This document shows, piece after piece, positions 58,213-64,000 of a DNA stretch of 64,000 nucleotides. Both the position numbers and the translations under genes were made by a program. The notes beneath the pieces were generated by a model. It did not search any database. It had not been told where the DNA came from and was given only the letters and a program-made list of their open reading frames with translations. The DNA is from Streptomyces sp. 6-11-2 (GTDB lineage: Bacteria > Actinomycetota > Actinomycetes > Streptomycetales > Streptomycetaceae), in NCBI RefSeq assembly GCF_006540305.1, contig NZ_BJOR01000001.1:6200001-6264000 (forward strand). The letters run 5' to 3'. Numbering within the stretch: position 1 is the first letter of the stretch; the number at the start of each line of letters is the position of its first letter.

Positions 58213-61200
58213 ATGATTCGGGAGAACGTCCATCTCATCCGACGCAAGATCCAGCTGCCTCCCCTCCCCGACCGCGCCGTCGCCCGCCCCCGTCTCACCG
58301 CCCTGCTCGACCACGCGCTGCACCGGCACCAGACGGTGCAGATCCTCGGAATGGCGGGTTCCGGAAAGACGACGGCTGTGCGCCAGTACCTCGCGGCGAC
58401 CGGCCGGCGCGTCGCCTGGCTGTCCCTCGACGACACGGATTGCGCGTCCGGCCGCCTGCTGACGTATCTGGAGGCGGCGCTGGCCTCGGCCGTTCCGGAG
58501 GTCGCGGGGACGGTCGCCTCGGCCCTGGCGGCGGGCATTCCGCACGCGGAGACCGCGGGGCTGCTGGCCGAGGCGACGGACCAGGCGGCCTTGGCGAAGG
58601 GAACCTCGGACTCCTGGCGGAACGGCACCAGAAGCGGCGCCACCGACTCCGTCGCGAACGGCGACGATGACGCCGATGTCGAACTGGTGCTCGTCCTCGA
58701 CGAGGTGGAGCGGCTCAGCGGCTCCCCGGCCGCCCTCGCCGTCATCGACGGCCTGCTCCGTTACGCACCCGAGGGCCTGCGGTTCCTGCTCGTCAGCCGG
58801 CGTGCTGTGCGCCTCGGTCAGGCACCGGTACCGCGTACGGGGCCGGGCGGGCCGCCCGCCGTGATCGGCGAGGCCGAGCTCGCCCTCACCCGCGCCGAGG
58901 CCGCCCAGGTCGTCGCAGGGCTGCCGGGCCCGTCCCGCGACGTGGAGCAGCTGCTGCGGGTGACCCGAGGCTGGGTGACCGGGGTGTGCTTCCTCGCCGA
59001 GACGCCGGCCGCGGACGATGACGCCTGGCCGTCACTCGACACGGAGCCGCTGTCCGCGTACATATCGCAGCAGCTCCTCGACGGGTTGACGGAGGATCAG
59101 CGGGACTTCCTCATCGGCACATCGGTGCTGGACGTGGTGACGGTGCCGCGCGCCGAGGCACTCGGATTCCCCGACGCGGCCCGCACCCTCACCGCCCTGC
59201 GCGCCCACCAGCTGCCCGCCGTCTGGGAGAGCCGCCCGGCCGCGATGCGGCTGCACCTGTGCTTCCGCGACTGCCTGGTGCAGCAGCTCGACGAGTACGG
59301 CGCCGTCCGCGCCCGTACCGCCCGGCTCACCGCGGCCGAACTCCTCGGCGCGGAAGGCCGGCACGAGGAGGCCGCCGAGGCCTTCCTCGGCCTCGGCGAC
59401 ACCACGGCGGCGCTGCCGCACGCCGTCGAGGCGATCGAGGACGTCATCGAGCGCGGCGACCACGAGGTCGCCGAGCGCTGGCTGGACCAGCTCGCCTACG
59501 CGGACTCCGCGAGCAGCTCCCCGCTGACCACGGCCGAACTGATGCTGGCCGTGGGCCGCGAGGACTACCGGCGCGGGGTGCGCATCGCCGACCAGCTGCA
59601 CCAGCTCGGCGAGCGCGACGCGATCGCCTCCCGGTCCACCCGGGCCGCCGCGATGATGGCGTGGTCGTACTACCACGCGTGCCGCGTCGACGACCTGGAA
59701 CGGCTGCTGAGGCTCGCCCCGCCCGGCGACGACATCGAGGCCGTGCACTACCTCGCGAGCCTGGTGGACTCCCGGGACCGCGGCCGGACCCCGCCGAGCG
59801 CGGTCGGTGTGCCCGCCGAGGGGCTGATCGCCCGCGCCCACTACTGGCGCGGCCGCCTGAACGACGTCCTCGCCAGCACCGACAGCCGCTGGGCGGGCGT
59901 GGTGTCCGGGCCCTGGCGGATCGCCGCGCTGCGGGCGCTGGGCCGTCTCGACGAGGCCGACCGGCTGCTGCGCGCCACCGTCGAACGCGGTGTGGTGACG
60001 GCCGGGCTGAGCGCGGTCGTCGGCGTGGAGCTGTCCGCCGAACTGGGCCAGGAGGAGCGGGCCCGCGCCTTCCTCACCGAGGGCCGCGACATCGCCCGGC
60101 GCAACGGCAGCCTGGTATGGGACATGTTCTCGATGCTCGCCGAGGCGAAGCTCGAACTGTGGCTGTGCCGCGACCCGCACCGGGCCCGCCGGGTCCTGGA
60201 GGACCTGGAGGCCCTTCCCTACGCGCGCAGCTACCAGTCCACCGGTGAACAACTCGACGCACTCCACGGTTTCGCCCTGCTCGGCTGCGGCACGCCCGCC
60301 GACGACGCGGAGGCCCTCGTCCGGCTGCGCCGCGCGGTCGTCTCGATGCACGAGGCCGACCGCATCCTGGAGCTGTGCGCCGCCGCGGTGTACCTGGCGG
60401 AGGCCGAGTGGCGGGCCGGCGACCCCGACGCGGCCGACCGCGCCGCCGACCTGGCGCTCGCCACCGCCTACCGGCTGGGCACCCGGCACGCCCTGCTCGG
60501 CGCGCTGCGCGCGTTCCCCGGCGTGCTCTCCCGCCGCCTGGACGGGCTCACCGACACCGACTCCTCCTGGCACAGCCTCGGCCGCCCCCTCCTCTCCACC
60601 TCTGTACGACCCGCGCCCGCGGAGGTACGGGAGCCGCCGCCGGCCGCCGAGGGGACGTCCACCATGCTGGAGTTCCACGACCTCGGACCCACCCGTCTCC
60701 TCGTCAACGGCGAGCTGGTGCGACCCCGTATCGCCAAGTCGTACGAGCTGATGGGCCTGCTCCTCGCCGCGCCCGAGCGCACAGTGACCCGGACGGCCGC
60801 GCTCGACGCGCTCTTCGACAGCCGGTCCGACAACTCCGCGCGCGCCTACCTCCGCCAGGCCGTCCACCATCTGCGTCTCGTCCTGCCCGACGAGGAGGCG
60901 CTGCGGCTGGAGGACGGCACGATCTCGCTGGCCGGTGCGGCCCAGGTCACCACGTACACCGACGAGTTCACCGGCTGGGTCGCCACCGCGGCCGAGTGCG
61001 GGGGCGATCAGCGCCTGACCCGTCTCACGTCCGCGCTGGCCGTGGCCGCGCACGGACCGTACCTGCCGCGTGCCACGTCGGCGTGGGCGGAGAAACGGCG
61101 GGCGGAACTGGCCCGGCTCGTCCTCGACGTCACCACCGACGCGGCGGAACTCGCCTGGCGGCTCGACACACCGCAGACAGCACTCGCCCTGGCCGAGCAG

Positions 61201-61383
61201 GCCCTGGAGGGCGATCCCTACCGGGAGTCGATGTGGCGGCTGCTCATGCGGATCGCGGGGGCGCTCGGGCAGTACGACGAGGTCATCAACCACTACCGCC
61301 GATGCGGACTCGCGCTGGAGGAGGTCAGCGCGAGCCCTTCCTCAGCGACGCGCCGGCTGCTGGCGGAGCTTCGGCACGGGTGA
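58213..61383 (+). CDS. Large MalT/STAND-type regulator with BTAD-like C-terminus
   Basis: 1056-residue transcription factor with the domains in an unusual order. An N-terminal STAND NTPase (Walker A GMAGSGKT at about 46-53; Walker B-like LVLVLDEVERL) and a long TPR-like middle are followed by a C-terminal winged-helix plus BTAD segment: FHDLGPTRLLVNGELVRPRI, SNSARAYLRQAVHHLRL-like SDNSARAYLRQAVHHLRLVL, and the TPR-type end LALAEQALEGDPYRESMWRL. BTAD regulators usually place the DNA-binding part first. It diverges from 57987 and the ureide operon and is the likely activator. The ATG at 58213 gives MIRENVHLIRRKIQLP. Confidence 0.88.
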   Translation: MIRENVHLIRRKIQLPPLPDRAVARPRLTALLDHALHRHQTVQILGMAGSGKTTAVRQYLAATGRRVAWLSLDDTDCASGRLLTYLEAALASAVPEVAGTVASALAAGIPHAETAGLLAEATDQAALAKGTSDSWRNGTRSGATDSVANGDDDADVELVLVLDEVERLSGSPAALAVIDGLLRYAPEGLRFLLVSRRAVRLGQAPVPRTGPGGPPAVIGEAELALTRAEAAQVVAGLPGPSRDVEQLLRVTRGWVTGVCFLAETPAADDDAWPSLDTEPLSAYISQQLLDGLTEDQRDFLIGTSVLDVVTVPRAEALGFPDAARTLTALRAHQLPAVWESRPAAMRLHLCFRDCLVQQLDEYGAVRARTARLTAAELLGAEGRHEEAAEAFLGLGDTTAALPHAVEAIEDVIERGDHEVAERWLDQLAYADSASSSPLTTAELMLAVGREDYRRGVRIADQLHQLGERDAIASRSTRAAAMMAWSYYHACRVDDLERLLRLAPPGDDIEAVHYLASLVDSRDRGRTPPSAVGVPAEGLIARAHYWRGRLNDVLASTDSRWAGVVSGPWRIAALRALGRLDEADRLLRATVERGVVTAGLSAVVGVELSAELGQEERARAFLTEGRDIARRNGSLVWDMFSMLAEAKLELWLCRDPHRARRVLEDLEALPYARSYQSTGEQLDALHGFALLGCGTPADDAEALVRLRRAVVSMHEADRILELCAAAVYLAEAEWRAGDPDAADRAADLALATAYRLGTRHALLGALRAFPGVLSRRLDGLTDTDSSWHSLGRPLLSTSVRPAPAEVREPPPAAEGTSTMLEFHDLGPTRLLVNGELVRPRIAKSYELMGLLLAAPERTVTRTAALDALFDSRSDNSARAYLRQAVHHLRLVLPDEEALRLEDGTISLAGAAQVTTYTDEFTGWVATAAECGGDQRLTRLTSALAVAAHGPYLPRATSAWAEKRRAELARLVLDVTTDAAELAWRLDTPQTALALAEQALEGDPYRESMWRLLMRIAGALGQYDEVINHYRRCGLALEEVSASPSSATRRLLAELRHG

Positions 61384-61399
61384 GACCAGCGGCACACGT

Positions 61400-61432
61400 G
61401 GGTGGGACGGCCCACGCAAGACCGTCCCACCC
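61400..61432. terminator. Bidirectional hairpin between convergent genes
   Basis: GGGTGGGACGG (61400-61410) pairs perfectly with CCGTCCCACCC (61422-61432), between the regulator stop (61383) and the lipoprotein stop (61475). Confidence 0.75.
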
Positions 61433-61474
61433 CCGCTGCGCTCCCCACCGCCGGGCCGTCGACCAGGACGAGGA

Positions 61475-63130
61475 CTACTTGCCGGTTCCGCCGAGGTACG
61501 CCGCCCATGGGTAGTAGACGTAGTCGAACGCCGCCGGCGCCCCGGTGATCCTGCTTCCGAGCCACACGTCGTTCGTCAGCTGGATGCCGGAGAACATCGG
61601 ATTCATCTCGTCGTGCAGCTTCTGCTCCATCCGCACGACCAGCTTGGCGCGGGCGCCGTCGTCCTTCGTGCTGATCGCCTTGGCGTAGAGCCCGTCGATG
61701 TCGCTGTAGCCGGACTGGTTGAAGGTGCCTCCGGTGATCGCGGTGAGGCCCAGCCAGTCGAGCGGGTTCGGGATGTTCGGCCAGAACTGCGTGTACAGCA
61801 GGTCGGTGCTGCCACGCGTCGCCGGGTCGTACAGGTAGTTCGAGTAGCCGGTCGCGGGTACGACGTTGAGCTTGAAGTGCAAGCCGATCCTGTCGGCCGC
61901 GGCCTTGATCCCCAGGCCCAGCTGCTGCGTCTCCGCCTGCTGCGGAACCACGAGGCTGATCTGCTTCGACTTCACGTCGGCCGGAACGCCGGCGAGCAGC
62001 TTCTTCGCCTCGTCGACCTTCGCGGAGCCGTCGGTCCTGACCGAGTCGGCGTACGAGGTCAGCTCGTCCTTCGCGAAGCCGTACACGGCCGGCACGGTCT
62101 GCAGCGGAACAGCGGTCCCCTCACCGGCGTACACCTGGTCGCCGATGCCCTTCCAGTCGATGGCCATCTGGAGCGCCTTGCGCACGTCCGCGTTGCCCAT
62201 CGCGCCCTTCTGGTTCGCGACCACGAGCGTGACGGCCAGGGGCGCGGCACCCGAGTAGAGCTTGCCCGCCGACGACGCCTTCAGCTGTGCCAGCCCGGCC
62301 GTCGGCGGACCGTACGTCCCGTCGATCTGGCCCGAGAGCAGGCCGGAGGTGATCGCGGAGTCGTCGGTCAGGAAAGTGAAGTCGATGTTCTTCACCTTCA
62401 ACGGCAGCGACTTGTTCCAGTAGCCGTCGTAACGGCTCACGCTGATCGACTGACCCTGCGTCCACTTGCCGTACGTGTAGGGGCCGGTGCACATGACACC
62501 GACGCCCGGCGTACCCACCTTCTTGCCGTGTTGCTCGTAGAACTTCTTCTCGACGACGACACCGGCGAAGCTCGCCAGCTCGTCGTTGAAGAGGTAGTCC
62601 GGCTTCTTGAGTCTGACGGTCACTTCGTCGGCGCCCGTCTTCGCGATCGAGGCGACGTTCGAGTACAGGTAGCCGTAGAAGCTCGACTTGTCCGTCATGT
62701 TGTGCCGCATGCTCCACACGACGTCGTCGGCGGTCATCGGCGAGCCGTCCCAGAAGGTGACGTCGCCGCGCAGCTTGTAGACCCAGGTCTTCGGGTCGGG
62801 GTTCGCGTACGAGGTCGCCAGATTGGGCTTGATCCGGAAGTCGGGCGTCTGGGCGAGCAGTGTCTCGCACATGTTCGAGTTGATCATGTTCGGCGTGTAG
62901 TCGGCCGACTGGAAGGGGTCGACGGTCCGGGGCTCGCCCTGGAAGACGTTCCAGGTGATCGTGTCGACCGACCCCGAGCCTTTCGGCGTGAAGGTCGTCA
63001 ACGCGTCGGAGGACCCGGTCGCTCCGGTGCCGGAGGTGCCTCCTCCGGAGCAGCCGGCCAGCACCAGGGTGACCGCGGCGGCGACGGCGGCCAGTGCCGT
63101 CGCCCGTCTGCGGGGGCGGAGTGAATACAT
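61475..63130 (-). CDS. Oligopeptide/dipeptide-type ABC substrate-binding lipoprotein
   Basis: 551-residue class II binding protein (SBP_bac_5). The signal AVAAAVTLVLAGC carries a lipobox with Cys at about residue 27. The family signature region is LRGDVTFWDGSPMTADDVVW followed by SMRHNM, and GKWTQGQSISVSRYDGYWNK and DVRKALQMAIDWKGIGDQVY are typical of DppA/OppA relatives. GGGAG precedes the ATG at 63130. It delivers peptides, or other ligands such as nickel or glycosides, to the permease encoded beyond the right edge. Confidence 0.93.
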   Translation of the reverse strand: MYSLRPRRRATALAAVAAAVTLVLAGCSGGGTSGTGATGSSDALTTFTPKGSGSVDTITWNVFQGEPRTVDPFQSADYTPNMINSNMCETLLAQTPDFRIKPNLATSYANPDPKTWVYKLRGDVTFWDGSPMTADDVVWSMRHNMTDKSSFYGYLYSNVASIAKTGADEVTVRLKKPDYLFNDELASFAGVVVEKKFYEQHGKKVGTPGVGVMCTGPYTYGKWTQGQSISVSRYDGYWNKSLPLKVKNIDFTFLTDDSAITSGLLSGQIDGTYGPPTAGLAQLKASSAGKLYSGAAPLAVTLVVANQKGAMGNADVRKALQMAIDWKGIGDQVYAGEGTAVPLQTVPAVYGFAKDELTSYADSVRTDGSAKVDEAKKLLAGVPADVKSKQISLVVPQQAETQQLGLGIKAAADRIGLHFKLNVVPATGYSNYLYDPATRGSTDLLYTQFWPNIPNPLDWLGLTAITGGTFNQSGYSDIDGLYAKAISTKDDGARAKLVVRMEQKLHDEMNPMFSGIQLTNDVWLGSRITGAPAAFDYVYYPWAAYLGGTGK

Positions 63131-63144
63131 GGCGGAACTCCCGT

Positions 63145-63951
63145 TCAGTGTCGGGCTGTGAGGGCTTCGGGGTCCCACCCGCTGCGAGGGACGCTGTCGC
63201 GCAACAAGCGGGTGTAGGGGTTCTGGGGGTTGTCGAGCACGGCGGCGGTGGGCCCTTGCTCGACGACGGCGCCGTGACGCATGACGATCGTGTCGTCGGT
63301 CACCTGGCGGATGACGGCGAGATCGTGGCTGATGAACAGGTAGCTCACGCCGCGTTTCTGCCGGATGTCCGAGAGCAGATTGAGGATCTGCGCCTGGATC
63401 GAGACATCCAGGGCCGACACGGCCTCGTCGAGGATGAGGATGTCCGGATCGGCGGCGAGCGCGCGAGCGATGGCGACGCGTTGGCGCTGCCCTCCGGAGA
63501 GTGACCTCGGCAGTGCCGCGAGCTGCCGGTCGTCGAGTCCGACGAGCTCGGCGAGTTCGCTCACGCGCTTCCTGGTCCCGTCGCGGCCGAGCCGGAAATG
63601 CACGCCGACGACTTCCGCGAGGCAGTCGCCGACGCGCTGACGGCGGTCGAGCGAGGTGTACGGGTCCTGGAAGACGATCTGGATGTCCCGGCCCCGCTCA
63701 CGGCGACTGCGTGCGGAACGCGCCGGGTGTGTGCGGTCCTCGCCCCGGAACATGATGCGACCGCCGGAGGGACGCTCCAGGCCGATGATCATCCGGGCTG
63801 TGGTCGTCTTTCCGGAGCCGGATTCGCCGACGATGCCGAGGGCTCCGCCCGGGGCCAGGGCGAAGCTCACGTCGGCGACCGCCGTTGCCTCGGCACGCCC
63901 ACGGCCGAAGGTCTTGGTCAGGTGCTCGACCACGAGCAGCGGTTCGGTCAT
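63145..63951 (-). CDS. Oligopeptide-type ABC transporter ATP-binding protein (DppF/OppF-like)
   Basis: 268-residue ATPase: Walker A GESGSGKTT, Q-loop IVFQDPYTSLDRRQRVGDCL, signature [15 protein letters not shown], Walker B ILILDEAVSALD and H-loop FISHDLAVIRQVTD. The C-terminal NPYTRLLRDSVP segment is typical of the oligopeptide class. The ATG at 63951 overlaps the stop of the upstream gene and has GAGGAGG at ideal spacing. It lies 14 bp before the binding-protein gene. Confidence 0.95.
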   Translation of the reverse strand: MTEPLLVVEHLTKTFGRGRAEATAVADVSFALAPGGALGIVGESGSGKTTTARMIIGLERPSGGRIMFRGEDRTHPARSARSRRERGRDIQIVFQDPYTSLDRRQRVGDCLAEVVGVHFRLGRDGTRKRVSELAELVGLDDRQLAALPRSLSGGQRQRVAIARALAADPDILILDEAVSALDVSIQAQILNLLSDIRQKRGVSYLFISHDLAVIRQVTDDTIVMRHGAVVEQGPTAAVLDNPQNPYTRLLRDSVPRSGWDPEALTARH

Positions 63952-64000
63952 CGCTGGACCTCCTCGTGCGAAGGGGAGCCGGCGTGCTGCTGCTCCACCA
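63948..64000 (-). CDS. C-terminal end of an upstream gene, probably the paired DppD-type ATPase
   Basis: Only the last 16 codons are in the window (VEQQHAGSPSHEEVQR and stop), in frame to the right edge and ending with an ATGA overlap on the next ATPase. Identity is guessed from the usual DppBCDF gene order. Confidence 0.5.
   Translation of the reverse strand, partial: VEQQHAGSPSHEEVQR

Overview
The window is high-GC actinobacterial DNA, almost certainly a Streptomyces chromosome. The evidence is the extreme third-position GC, frequent GTG/TTG starts with ATGA/GTGA stop-start overlaps, a linked rppA/CYP158A2-type pair, an SsgA-family protein, a MalT-type LuxR regulator and a BTAD-type regulator, and DmdR/IdeR-type iron boxes. 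No rRNA, tRNA, CRISPR array, intact transposon or phage gene was found.

Layout. (1) 1-7 kb, minus strand: type III polyketide synthase RppA and its P450 (flaviolin pigment), a small conserved protein, an aldehyde dehydrogenase, and a NUDIX hydrolase coupled to an ATP-dependent DNA ligase. (2) 7-12 kb: a thioredoxin-reductase-like flavoprotein divergent from an XRE-cupin regulator, then a coupled quinone-oxidoreductase/acyl-CoA dehydrogenase/acyl-CoA dehydrogenase operon. (3) 12-23.6 kb: a stress- or envelope-type group (DUF779, MalT/LuxR regulator, K+ channel, DUF308, SHOCT, DUF7144, YceI and several small membrane proteins). Three of its transcription units share a 17-bp inverted-repeat element (TCACC-N5-CGGGTGA). 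The group also holds a translationally coupled pair: a 59-residue peptide and a membrane-anchored E1/ThiF-like adenylyltransferase. (4) 23.7-34.8 kb, minus strand: an unusual Pst-like locus with PstC, PstA and PstB, three different large secreted phosphate-binding-type proteins (one membrane-anchored through a Gly/Ser stalk, one carrying Ig-like repeats), and a sortase-fold protein lacking the catalytic His and Cys. (5) 35-39.4 kb: a ferric-siderophore ABC importer with two iron boxes. (6) 39.4-44 kb: a lower-density stretch of small secreted proteins and two decayed genes, an L,D-transpeptidase whose HGC active site is lost to a frameshift and a 5'-truncated histidine kinase. (7) 44-57 kb, minus strand: a ten-gene, tightly overlapping operon of an RbsABC-type importer plus hydantoinase, ureidoglycine-aminohydrolase-like cupin, racemase-family protein, M20 amidohydrolase, aldehyde dehydrogenase and two amidohydrolases. 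It looks like a ureide/hydantoin (allantoin-like) utilisation pathway, with a divergent large BTAD regulator at 58-61 kb. (8) 61.5-64 kb: part of an oligopeptide-type ABC importer running off the right edge.

Most interesting for novelty: the peptide + E1-like pair (20.8-21.9 kb), the Pst-like locus with its pseudosortase (23.7-34.8 kb), the three-site operator family (16.1-19.4 kb), and the ureide operon with its amidohydrolase-SnoaL fusion and a racemase-family protein that lacks one of the two expected cysteines.
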